This document shows, piece by piece, positions 1-10,380 of a DNA stretch of 64,000 nt; positions within the stretch are counted from its first letter, which is position 1; each line of letters starts with the position of its first letter. The position numbers and the translations under genes are program-made. The notes below the pieces were generated by a model, which was not told the origin of the DNA, made no database searches, and saw only the letters and a list, made by a program, of their open reading frames with translations. Origin of the DNA: Hormiphora californensis (Eukaryota > Ctenophora > Tentaculata > Cydippida > Pleurobrachiidae); the NCBI GenBank assembly GCA_020137815.1, contig CM035351.1, forward strand, positions 5,791,897 through 5,855,896, written 5' to 3'.

Positions 1-177
1 ATCGTGCGGGTCAACACACCCGGGAATTGTGATGAGAGCTAGATCTTTGAGCTGGTCTCGAGATATAACCACGGCTGGAGAAGTTACGGTGGTGGGAAAT
101 TGCAGCCATGTCAGGAGTGGCACAAGAAGGAGACATAGGGAAAGGATACCAATAATAATCGTTCTACGACCAGTCAT
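1..177 (-). CDS. 5' end of a putative signal-anchored membrane protein, cut by the window edge
   Basis: An open frame starts at ATG 177 on the minus strand and runs off the left edge after 59 codons without a stop. The N-terminus is MTGRR followed by about 20 hydrophobic residues (IIIGILSLCLLLVPLLTWL), then a polar stretch ending ...ITIPGCVDPHD. A short basic N-terminus before one hydrophobic segment is typical of type II membrane proteins such as Golgi transferases, but no family motif is visible in this fragment. It may also be a secreted protein with a signal peptide. It could be a chance frame, since it is short and next to repeat DNA. The rest of the gene lies outside the window. Confidence 0.4.
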   Translation of the reverse strand, partial: MTGRRTIIIGILSLCLLLVPLLTWLQFPTTVTSPAVVISRDQLKDLALITIPGCVDPHD

Positions 178-435
178 GTTACATTCTCCATCGCTATGAG
201 GTGTTTTGTATTGACAAGTAATATGAGACAGACAACTTACATCCAAATTTCAAGTTTCAAAAATTCGTGCTAGTAAATGTAAATGTAAATGTAATATATG
301 CATTTAATATACCACTTTCTAGTGTAAATAATACGGTGTCCGTATTGATAGCCAACGCTATACGAACACACACACTTCCTAAAGTGGTTATAAGACCAAA
401 AAACACGAACGTTCTACGTAAACATACGAAACGAG

Positions 436-732
436 TTAGTAACCCATTTTAATGATCCCGTTTTGAATGTAATATTTCCCCAGTTTTTGGCCGACTCGTT
501 TAATTGATTTAGTAACAGGTTTCTCATTTAACTCTTCAAATAGTTCTTTCACTGAGATTGAATCAACTCGGGTCGTAGACTCAGGTAAACCAAACACCAC
601 GAGGTTTTTAGCTCTATCAGGCTCCACCACTGCATTGCTAGACGCTGAGCTCCGAGGGGTTGCTGCATTTTTCACTACCTTAGGGGTGATCACAGAGCAG
701 TTTTGACTCAAAACGGTAGAATATGCTTTCAT
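436..732 (-). pseudogene. LINE ORF1-like fragment
   Basis: A 98-codon frame contains RAKNLVVFGLPES, then an acidic/leucine stretch and KRVGQ. The pattern 'KNLVVFGLPES ... KRVG' is characteristic of the RNA-binding ORF1 protein of non-LTR retrotransposons (family knowledge). The frame stops soon after KRVGQKLGKYY, before the rest of the domain, and no reverse transcriptase follows on this strand. It is best read as a truncated retrotransposon remnant rather than a host gene. Confidence 0.5.
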
Positions 733-1079
733 TTTAGCAACAGAACTGGACGCAGACTCGAGATGGCTAGAATATTTTGAAGCTTTTCACCCATTTTCTA
801 AACAAAATCGATGTTTGTTTCAGAGTGCAGTGTAGCAATGATTTATTGGCCTACGCTGCAGTGCCCCTCTCATAGCTGCAGCCTGATAGCTATGATAGCC
901 GTCGAAAGACGAAAACGCGAGATGCGAAAGTGAAAAATTTAGAAAACTGGGGTTAAAATTTTTAAAAAACTGGAGGAAATATCTTTGGAAAATATCTTTG
1001 GAAAATTGCTCGCGCGCTGATAACCTGTTGCGCGCCTTCCAATTGCATCGTTAAACTGCACTATCCGCGCGTCACGCCT
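733..1079. other. gene-free stretch
   Basis: No supported gene. The sequence is moderately AT-rich and runs into the tetranucleotide repeat at 1080. Confidence 0.5.
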
Positions 1080-1140
1080 GTTTGTCTGTTTGTCCGTCTG
1101 TCTGTCTGTCTGTCTTTCTGCCTGTCTGCCAAACTTTTTT

Positions 1141-1171
<31 letters not shown>

Positions 1172-1953
1172 GTCTGTCTCTCTGTCTGTCTCTCTGTCTC
1201 TCTGTCTGTATGTCTCTCTGTCTGTCTGTCTCTCTGTCTGTCTGTCTCTCTGTCTGTATCCCTCTGTCTCTCGCTTTCTGTCTGTCTCTCTGTCATGTCT
1301 GTCTCTCTCTGTCTGTATCTGTCTGTATCAGTATGTCTCTGTCTATGTCTGTCTGTGTCTGTATGTAATGTCTCTGTCTATCGCTGTCTGTCTCTGTCTA
1401 TGTCTGTCTATCTCTGTGTCTGTCTGTCTCAGTCTGTCTAGTGTGTCTGTCTGTCTCAGTTTGTCTAGTGTGTCTGTCTAGTGTGTCTGTCTGATTGTCT
1501 GTCTGTCTGATCCTCTGTCTCTCTGTCTGTCTCTGTCTGTCTGTCTCTGTCTGTCTCTGTCTGTCTCTGTCTGTCTCTGTCTGTCTCTGTCTGTCTCTGT
1601 CTGTCTCTGTCTATCGCTGTCTATCGCTGTCTTTCTCTGTCTGTATCAGTATGTCTCTGTCTATGTCTGTCTGTGTCTGTATGTAATGTCTCTGTCTATC
1701 GCTGTCTGTCTCTGTCTATGTCTGTCTATCTCTGTGTCTGTCTGTCTAGTGTGTCTGTCTGTCTCAGTTTGTCTAGTGTGTCTGTCTAGTGTGTCTGTCT
1801 GATTGTCTGTCTGTCTGATCCTCTGTCTCTCTGTCTGTCTCTGTCTGTCTGTCTCTGTCTGTCTCTGTCTGTCTCTGTCTGTCTCTGTCTGTCTCTGTCT
1901 ATCGCTGTCTATCGCTGTCTTTCTCTGTCTGTTTCTCTGTCTCTCTGTCTTTC

Positions 1954-1984
<31 letters not shown>

Positions 1985-2140
1985 TTGTCTGTCTCTGTCT
2001 GTCTCTGTCTGTCTCTGTCTATATCTATATCTGTCTGTCTCTGTCTCTGTCTGTCTCTGTCTGTCTCTGTCTGTCTGTCTCTGTCTGTCTCTATCTGTCT
2101 CTGTCTGTCTCTGTGTGTCTCGGTGTGTCTCAGTGTGTCT
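1080..2140. repeat. CTGT/CTCTGT tetranucleotide microsatellite with a higher-order unit
   Basis: About 1.06 kb of near-pure TCTG, TCTCTG and variant repeats. Distinct interruptions recur: a block containing 'gtatgtaatgtctctg' near 1361 and again near 1679 gives a higher-order period of about 318 bp. Reading frames on both strands (repeats of SVCL or RQTD) follow from the repeat and are not genes. Confidence 0.95.
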
Positions 2141-2514
2141 CATTGTATTTCACTCGGCCAATGACAGTCTCAGTCAAGGTCAGCCAGACACAAATGTGTG
2201 TTTTCTTTGTGTTCACTTTACTTCAGCATTTTTTGGCACTGCTCCGTTTCTATTCAGAGGATGAAAGAGAATATAAAAAGATCCCCTATTGGCTAACGTT
2301 CATTGCACTGCGGGGCATCCCCGGTACTCACGGAATCAGTTTCCCAGCTGCACAACTACTCAGGATTTTAGTCGCCAAAATGGCTGACCGCTACTCAGAT
2401 AGTTTAATCATCTTTTTCATTTCTAACGTCATTAATCAGGGCCGTATTAAATCAACGACCACCCTATGTCGCGTGTCCTGCATCTCTGCCCTGGGGCTTG
2501 TTTTTGTGCAGGGA

Positions 2515-2830
2515 GAAAGAGGGAGAGAGAGAGAGAGAGAGGGAGAGAGAGAGATAGAGAGAGATAAAGTAGAGACGGCATCTAATGATCGCTCTCTCTC
2601 GTCTCTCTATATCTATGCTTCTCATATCTACTCCTCTATCTCTCTCTCTCTCACATCTCTAGCTCTCTCTCTCATCTCTCTCTCAGTCTCTCCTACTCGC
2701 TCTCTCTCTCTCCTCTCTCTCTTCGCTCTCTCTTCTCCTCTCTCCTCTCTCTCTCTCTATCTCTTTCATCTCTCTCCAGCTCTCATCTCTCTCTCGCTCT
2801 CTCTTCTCGCTCGCGCTCTAGCGCTTTCTT
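2515..2830. repeat. GA/CT-rich low-complexity tract
   Basis: A short (GA)n block at about 2517-2570 is followed by a degenerate CT-rich stretch to about 2830. No gene signal. Confidence 0.85.
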
Positions 2831-2834
2831 TTTT

Positions 2835-4075
2835 TCACCCAGGGGGCCCCGGGGTTTGGAGGTTAAGTTCGGGGGCCTAAAAGCCCCCCCCCCTTTGAGC
2901 CCCCCTTTAAACCCATCTTTGCACGCCCCCCCCCGGCTTCCTTCACCAAACAACTCTCCCCCCAAAATTTTAAATTTTAGGGGGCCAAAAAAATTTCAAA
3001 ATAGCTAGCGGCCATTTTTCCACCCTTTTTGGCCCCTTTTCTCCTTTCTCCTCTCTTTCCACAAAAAGTGGGCCCGTATAGGTGGAAACTTTTCAATAGA
3101 GTAATCCACCACGGAAATCGAAAAAAAAAACCCCCCAAGACCCCCCCCTCTCCCCTTTTCTTTTATTCTCCCCTCTCCCTTATAAAAATTTGGGGTGGCC
3201 CTTAAAGGGGGTTTGTTCAAAGGTTTTAAGAAAAGAAAAACCCCCCCTTTTTTTGGGTTTTGGGGGTTAAAAATAAAGGCAGGGAAAAAAACCGAAGCAA
3301 GGGAGGAAAAAAAAAGGGGGGGGGGGTTTTTTAAACCCCCCTTTTTTTTTTTTTTCCCCCTAAGAGGGGGGAAGGAAAGAAAATCCCAAAAGGGAGGGGA
3401 GGATGGGGGACCCCAGGGAGGGACGGAGAAGAAAAAATTTTTAAAAGTTTCCTTTTATTTTTTTCGGGGGTCCCCCCCGAGGGGTAAAAAGGGGTGGATA
3501 AGAAGGGGGGGGGAGGGGAAAGGGAGGGGGAGAGAGGAAGAAGAGGGGGAGAAAGGAAAAAAAGGGGGGGGAGGAGAGGAGAAAAGGAGAGAGAGGAGAA
3601 AAAGGGGAAAAAGAGGGAGAAGGGGAAAAAGGGGAGAGGTAAAGAAGGAGAGGGAGAGAGAAAGAGAGAGAAAGGGGAGGGGGAAAATTTTGGACGAGAG
3701 AAAGGAATTTTGGGGGGCCCCGGGGAAAATTGCGAAAAATACAATTTTTTGTTTTTTAAGTCCCCCTAAAAATGTCGGGGTTTTGTTGGGAAGGTGTGGG
3801 GGGGGGGAGAAAAAAAGAAAGAAAGAAGAAAAGGAAAAAAGGGGGGGAGAAAAAGGAGAGAAGGGGGGAAGGGGGGGCCCTTTTAAGGGGGGGGGTTTTC
3901 CCCATTTTTTGCGGGGGCCCCTATTGGTTAATAGGATTGCAAGGATAGGACACCCAAAGGTACGTGAAGGAGGTATGTGGGGGGGGGGTTTGGAAAAAAC
4001 CAATTTGTCCAGGCCCTCCTTCCTTTGTGTGCCCTTTGGGGGCCCCCCCCCCCGGGGGGAAATGCTCATTTTTAG
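2835..4075. other. homopolymer-rich block, probably low-quality sequence
   Basis: The texture changes abruptly to runs of C, G, A and T up to about 13 nt, with almost no other structure. Long open frames on both strands here are artefacts of purine/pyrimidine strand bias. Clean sequence resumes near 4080. I read this as poorly called consensus. Confidence 0.6.
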
Positions 4076-5214
4076 CTGCCCCAAAAGGTGGAGTGTTTCA
4101 CCTCTGTTGATCTCCTCTCTCTGCTACCATCACACCTCCTCGAGTCTACCCTCTCTCAGCATGATGGATCTCTTCCTAACTATTCGCTACCTGAGCTGTG
4201 TTTTGGACTTGTTTGATCAGTAATGTTGACATGCAGATTGAACACTTTTGTCTAGGTCTCAATGCCTGGAACAGCTGCAGATTAGTTCCCGATATCTCCC
4301 ACCATGATGTGGGCATGTGTTGCAGTCCAACGAATTGGAACCTTTGCTACTTGTGATGACTGTTATTCGCCTATACAGTAGCTACAATGGGGGTTCAACC
4401 CCTCAAAGCTGCTGGCAAACAACCCATCCCTGTGGTTGGTATGAGTAGCTCTTTCTAACCGTGTCTACAACCCCGGCTACTGCCGCAGTCCCCGCTAACT
4501 GCTACAACCCCGGCTACTCAGCTCTCTGCAGTCCCTGTTACAACCTCGCTGTGCTACCGCTCCATCAACCTTCTGCTACATCCCACTGCTACCAGCCAAC
4601 TTCTACAACCTCCCCGCCAATGCTACCGCTCCACCAAACTCCTTCAACAAGGACACCTTCGCTGCTGTGTAAATGTGTGTGTGTTTGTGATTGCTATGTG
4701 ACGTCTCTTGATTGATTGTGTGCTGTGAAAAACTCTCAAAAAACTTTTGAAAATGTTTAAAAAAAGAACTCTTTTGTTTTACAAAATGAATTGTGTGATT
4801 TATTGCATTCTGATTTTGTTGGCTGGTCCAACACTTTGTTTTGAAAAACCGTCTTTTTACGTGTTCATTCTATGGGGACAAAAACTGGAATTAAAAACAC
4901 AATCATAAGCTGATACCATTGACATACTGCATTCAAATTTTGTTGAACTCAACAATTCAAATCTTTATCAGTATCACATGTGACCACAATCACGGAATTC
5001 ACGGTAGGTGGGTTCGGACGGCCCATTTGACATTTGTGATCGGGTGTAATGAATCGGCGGTGTGTAATAATGAGGGGCACCAATTGAATCATCTGAGGCT
5101 GAGGACTACGGCCACACCGAGGATCACAATTATATCCAACTGAGGACAAAGTTCAATGAAAACAAATATCGCGCCAATATGGAATCTAAAGCCTCGTCGT
5201 CCGTGTTTTATGTC
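4076..5214. other. gene-free stretch with Ser/Pro-like low complexity
   Basis: No supported gene. Positions 4460-4660 hold an imperfect repeat of 'gctacaacc' and 'ccgctac' words that makes a short open frame. The rest is unique AT-rich DNA. Confidence 0.45.
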
Positions 5215-5575
5215 CAAATAAGGATATTGCCCAAATAAGGGAACTATCCAAATAAGAGAACTATCCAAATAAGGCTGTTGCCCAATTAAGGCAACTGCCC
5301 AAGCCCCAAATAAGGCAACTGCCCAAATAAGGGAACTGCCCATTTAAGGCAACTAGTTGCAACTGCCCAAATAAGGGAACTGCCCAAATAAGGCAACTAG
5401 TTGCAACTGTCCAAATAAGGTAGCTACCCAATTAAGGCCACTAGTTGCAACTGCCCAAATAAGGGAACTGTCCAAATAAGGCAGCTACCCAATTAAGGCC
5501 ACTAGTTGCAACTGTCCAAATAAGGGAACTGCCCAAATAAGGTAACTAGTTGCAACTGTCCAAATAAGGTAACCA
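5215..5575. repeat. minisatellite, 'cccaaataagg(g/c)aact' unit
   Basis: Tandem copies of a unit containing 'cccaaataagg' alternate with the palindromic word 'aactagttgcaact' in the second half, giving a composite unit. Copies differ at a few positions ('attaagg' for 'aataagg'). Confidence 0.9.
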
Positions 5576-5779
5576 TTCAGAAGGAACGCTACCAGGCAGT
5601 ACCATGAGATGGTTTATCCGGTTAGTGTTGGGTTATCTGTGTCATATGTTAGTAGAATGTTATCCGGTTAGCAGTTAGGGGAATACCAATTATACCATGT
5701 CTTGTATCCAACGGTGTTGATAATTTGAGCTACTCGAGGCTCGAGCTGTTTGTGTCACCATGGTAACATGCTTGTAAGT

Positions 5780-6152
5780 TACCACGACATCACTCAGTTG
5801 TCATGACAACACTCAGTTACCATCACAACACTCAGTTATCATGACAACACTCAGTTACCATGATAACACTCAGATACCATGACAACACTCAGTTACCATG
5901 ACAACACTCAGTTACCATGACAACACCCAGTTACCATGCCATGACAACACTCAGTTACCATGACAACACTCAGTTACCATGACAACACTCAGTTACCATG
6001 GCAACACTCAGTTACCATGGCAACACTCAGTTACCATGACAACACTCAGTTACCATGACAGCACTCAGTTACCATGACAACACTCAGTTACCATGACAAC
6101 ACTCAGTTACCATGACAACACTCAGCTACCATGACAACACCCAGTTACCGGT
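5780..6152. repeat. 19-bp minisatellite 'caacactcagttaccatga'
   Basis: About 19 head-to-tail copies of a 19-bp unit, mostly identical, with occasional substitutions and one short internal duplication near 5936. It abuts the terminal repeat of the Mutator-like element on its right. Confidence 0.95.
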
Positions 6153-6204
6153 GATCACCCTATAGGGCCCTAGTCCCATACTTTCGGGATCCCATACTCC
6201 CAAT

Positions 6205-7480
6205 TAGAGAGAGAAAGTATGGGATCTCGAAAGTATGGGACCACGACGGTGCCTCCCCTGGTGACCTACAAGCCTGGTGACCTACTCCTGTAAAACCTAA
6301 TTAGGGGACCAGTAGGTCACGGCGACTAGAAGTCGCAATTACCTACCAGCCTGGTGACCTACTCCAAGGTGTGGCATACCAATCACACTGATCATAGTGT
6401 TTTTCTCCAATCAGAAATCTGACCCCGTTTCATTGACAATGACCCATAGAAGCTAGAGCTAAGCGTATTTTAATATCGATTCGGATGACCCAATCAGTTA
6501 ATCAATCGCTCTGATTGGGCAGTACATCGTACCCTGTCAATACATCAACGGAAACCGTGCTTGGACATGCAAGGATAGGAGAAAATATGATCCCGTATGT
6601 AAAGGAAGGCTGGCAACCAATGGAAGTGAGGTGGTAAAGGAGAACCCTCATTCCCACCAAGGATGCTGGAAAACTGCACCTGAGCCCAAGAAGTCCTCTC
6701 CATTGTCCGGACAACAGCAGTCAATGACTATGATCCCACTATCAAGGAGGCTCTTCATTCTCTCTTTGGATTAGCATTAGCATTCGTCCCAGCAACTGAC
6801 GTTACATCTGTGTGGATGGAACTACAACATCACCTAGGAAGAAGACCTGACTTTCTACCTGTCCTGGAGTACGTGAAGAAGGAATGGATCTACAACCCAA
6901 CCGTCTACCCGATCAACATGTGGAACGTCCACTCTGCAGTCCTTTCTGGCAGCCCAAGGACTAACAACTACTCTGAGCTTGAGGGTTCAAACAACGCTTT
7001 AAATAATACTGCAGCTTCCGCTCATCCTTCCATACCGCGGCTGTTGGAAATCCTGAGGACTTTCAATGCTAAAACGGATACCATGATCCTGCATATCTTG
7101 ACGGGAAAGCCACTATACCGCCAAAGAAGAGGAAAACCGTATATGTACAACTGGAGAAAAGGCTACAAACGAGTGTTTGATTTTATGGAAGGATAGCGAA
7201 TGTTATGTACTGTAAAAATATTGGATATCTAAACTGATTGTGTAAAATTAATTTTTTTGTTTTTGTTTGAGAAACAACGTGTTTTAGTTTCTGTCATTCA
7301 AAACTATGATGAAGTTCAGCAGTAGGTAACGAGTACCTGTATGGCCTTATGACCTACTCGCCCGATCGCATACTCCTGGTCTCTGATTAGGCCAATCAGA
7401 GAGTAGGTCAACAGGCTTGTAGGTCACCAGGGGGTGAATCACCACGACAATTGTCCGAGATCCCATACTTTCTAATTATG
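6205..7480. mobile_element. Mutator-like (MULE) DNA transposon remnant with terminal inverted repeats
   Basis: Matching inverted ends flank a transposase fragment. The outer block 'gaaagtatgggatctcg' (6213) matches the reverse complement at 7456-7472. An inner block containing 'ggtgacctacaagcct' (about 6259) matches the reverse complement of 'aggcttgtaggtcacc' (about 7411). The arms have diverged and carry an insertion of about 25 bp on the left. The motif 'accacgac' occurs next to both arms. The element is 1.2-1.3 kb and too short to be autonomous. Confidence 0.65.
6705..7196 (+). pseudogene. MULE transposase C-terminal fragment
   Basis: The translated region contains a Pro-Ile-Asn-Met-Trp-Asn-Val-His core, then GSPRTNNYSELEG and an alanine/histidine/proline segment ending in HPSIPRLLE. 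The order 'W-N-V ... PRTNN..E ... HP-I' is the C-terminal signature of MULE-type transposases (family knowledge). The frame is open back to about 6705, but the upstream catalytic DDE region is absent. The protein ends at 7196. It lies inside the inverted repeats at 6205-7480, which supports the assignment. Confidence 0.65.
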
Positions 7481-8965
7481 TATGTGATACGAATCTGGGA
7501 TGCCCTATTAGCACTACTAACACATTATTCGGGGTATGAAACACATGATTCAGATTTCAGAGAAGCATATTAGCAGTGTGAGACGATATGAGACACGATT
7601 CGGGTAGGGTTTCGTGAAGGTTTCTCCCCTTTTAGGGGGGTTTAAAGAGAGAAACAATAAAACCGTTTTCCACATTGATTGGATAATATTGTGCGAAACA
7701 ATACCCTATATACCGTTCAAACAGCCCTAGAAACGCCCCCCTCAAGTAACAGGGGTTTTTTTACCATCTGATCAGTGATCAGCCATCAAAACCTTTGACT
7801 GGTACCCCGTTTGAACTTGAGTAATCGACTCCCTAAGTGTCGACCGGATGGAAAAACCGGCGAGTTCATTTACCATTGATTTGCATTCACGATTCACTGA
7901 TTAGAATTTCGTGACAATGCTGAATCATTCGGGAAATCTGACACGAAATTCCCAAACCCCACACCGTTTTTTATGTGAAAACCGTAAATAGTACAAAGGT
8001 TTAACAAATTTGCCCCCACATAACTCTTTTTAAAATTCCCCAATTTAGCGTTTCCCAAACACCGTTTTTTTTGGTTTGGATTAGCATCTAGTGCCCCCCA
8101 AAACCCGAAAAGTAGGGGACTTCGAAATTTATGGGATCCGGAAAGTATGGGAAACGGCAATTGCCCCGGGGACCCCATACTTTTTTTTAATTAGGAGTAT
8201 GGGACCCCAAAAGTTTTGGGAAAAAACCGATGGGATTCGTAACGGGGAAATTATGGGTTTTACCCTACTCATTTTTACCAGACAAAAAAACTAGTTACCA
8301 TGAAAAACACTCAGTTACCTTTCAAAAACACTCGTTACGTCGGTTTTAAAACCCAATTAAGCCACTTTTAAATTTCCCCAAATTTATTTCCCCCAATTTT
8401 AAGTAATTGCAGTGTTATTTTCCCACGCTGTTTGGTTTAAACGGGAAACCCCCTTTTTTATGGCCCTTTAATGGGGTTTTTGGGAAAAATTTGGGGTAAG
8501 ATGAAGACTAAGAAAAATAGGTGTGTCGAGCCTTGACAACTAAAAATTTTTTCCCCCCACTGCTTCCCCTTTTTTCCCCCTTTCTTTGAGAAAAAAAAGT
8601 CAACATTTCATGGTTTTCCCCATCAATCACGCCTTTAAACCCTCTTTTTCCCTCAATTTCACCCCCCCTTTCTCCCCCAAAAATATCTGAGATATCCCCC
8701 GGGGGGGCCCAAAGGGGCCCCCTAAAAAAACAGTGGAACATCCCAAACAGGAAAATTGCAGCTGGTGATCACGTCCGGGCCCCCCCCACGACCCCCTCCC
8801 CCCTCGAAGGGCCGACGTTTTTTTGTAAAAGGCCCCCTTTGCAGAGGGAAAAAAGGGAGACATTTGGGGGAAATCGTTTGGTAAAAACCGGGGGCAGGGA
8901 ACAAATTTGTGAATGGGAAAGGCTGTGAGATTCAAAAAGAAAAATGTGTCAAAAGATTTACTGAC
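7481..8965. other. degenerate block repeating the neighbouring satellites
   Basis: From about 7900 the sequence is full of short homopolymer runs. At 8285-8370 it carries distorted copies of the 19-bp minisatellite ('actcagttacc') and of the 'cccaattaag' unit. At 8100-8210 it carries distorted copies of the transposon end ('gaaagtatggga', 'agtatgggacccc'). No gene is supported; open frames here are artefacts. Confidence 0.55.
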
Positions 8966-9219
8966 CAAATAAAATGATCAGCTGATTTGCACTTAAATAT
9001 ATGGATAGAGAAGTTCTTCGCTGCAGTTCAGCCCGTTTTATATTATTCTGGCGACAGAAATAAACGGAGTTATTAGAAAGATGAAACTTGGTGAATAAGA
9101 TAGACATGGATAAATAGATCTAAAACCGTGTTTATGTCTATCCTTGGAATAAGTATAAACGGCTGGAAACTCTTGTCAGGTCGTAACGCCTGGAGGCAAA
9201 TTGTAGAAGACGAGGCGAT

Positions 9220-9590
9220 AGGCGCAGGGGAGACGAGAGAGGTATGAGAGAGAGAGTGGTGCGAGGATGAGAGGAACGAGAAGAGGAGAGAGTGAGAGAG
9301 AGAGTGACGAGAGAGAGAGAGCGAGGAGAGGAGAGTAGCGCGGGGGGTGGGAGTGGGGGGAAGCAGAGTAGACGCAGGAGGAGAGGAGACGAGAGTGACG
9401 GAGAGATGAGGGAGAGCGGAGAGACGAGAGATGGAGGAGAGAGAGGATGAGCCAGATAGACGAGGAAGAGATGAGAGCGATTGGATCGAGAGAGGAGAGT
9501 GACGGAGAGAGATTTGAGGGAGAGAGTGCGAGAGATCGAGAGGAGCGAGGGCGACTGAGAGAGAGAGAGGAGAGAAGAGAGATGAAGGTG
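9220..9590. repeat. degenerate GA-rich tract
   Basis: About 370 bp of imperfect (GA)n with frequent G, C and T interruptions. Low complexity, no gene. Confidence 0.85.
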
Positions 9591-9826
9591 GTTTTTAGCT
9601 AGAAAATGGGTAGCAAGGTGCGGCTAATAGAAACTCCCGAGAAACTTCATGTGTAACACAACAGGAAACAAGCTCAGTAGGCCACATGTAAGGAATCTCT
9701 GTAGCACTCTCCGATAGTTTGATTGTTATAGCTGTGTTTGCCATGGCTTACTACTTGTTGGGTGACCCCTTACCCATATCAACAACAATCTGAACACTTT
9801 TTCTAGGGACAGCTATAACTACAACC

Positions 9827-10380
9827 ATGGCACAATATGGTTCCAACGCTGCTCTTGTTATATACCTGGCACTACAACTTCCCGTGGAGGGTCTATCACG
9901 GGTTAGCTTCGATCCAACCCATCATCTACAGTTTTGTCGCAATTTCATCGATCTCAAACGAAAGGGAATTGACAAGAACTCCACCTGTAACACATACAAG
10001 GAGAACTGCTGTGCATATTGGACTAGTAGCCCCCATGAGAACACGATTAAGGAAGGTACCCACCCATGCTGACCATCTCGTGGCCTACTGCTGCTATGAA
10101 TTATGAGGATTGTTGCTATGGAAACTGTTGTAAAGGGGAATCTGAGATCTGCTGCAAACCGGACGCAATCAATCTACCTGGCGTCTGTTGTTCTAATAAC
10201 TCAGAGTGTTGTCTCAATACCAGAGGGGAGACGGTATGTTGTCCAATGCCCGTTAGACAGATATGGATTCTCATTGGGGTGTTTCTCTCAGCGTATATGG
10301 TGGTAAAGGTGGTTCGGGCGATTCAGACTTATTGTAACATCACCCCTTTTGAGGAGGAGAATTTTGATCTCCTTCCCTGA
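9827..10380 (+). CDS. small Cys-rich single-pass membrane protein (frame unresolved)
   Basis: Two overlapping frames belong together. The first (ATG 9827) has a hydrophobic signal-like start (ALVIYLALQL) and a Cys segment with ENCCAY. The second continues with YEDCCYGNCCKG, EICC, GVCCSNNSECC and TVCCP, then one hydrophobic span (IWILIGVFLSAYMVV) and a short tail ending DLLP. The YEDCC..CC box just before a membrane span loosely resembles VOPP1/WBP1-type or granulin-like Cys boxes, but the similarity is weak. The frames join between about 10055 and 10107. A GT at 10056 and an AG at 10107 exist, but using them does not restore phase, so an indel or a different splice is needed. A splice-acceptor-like 'tttttctag' ends about 20 nt before the ATG. 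Function unknown. Confidence 0.5.

Noticed and set aside
1082-2264. Long open frames rich in Ser-Val-Cys-Leu (plus) and Arg-Gln-Thr-Asp (minus)
   Set aside because: They are direct translations of the TCTG tetranucleotide repeat and open in several frames at once.
3195-4223. A 342-codon plus-strand frame and overlapping minus-strand frames
   Set aside because: The region is homopolymer-rich low-quality sequence. Strand purine bias removes stop codons in all frames, and no domain is visible.
8508-8968. Minus-strand frames rich in Gly, Phe and Pro
   Set aside because: Same homopolymer texture; no conserved motif and no splice context.
10056-10107. A 52-bp GT-AG intron joining the two Cys-rich frames
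   Set aside because: Using this donor and acceptor from the Cys-rich upstream frame gives the wrong phase and an immediate stop. It only works from a Cys-free frame starting at 9837, which looks less protein-like.
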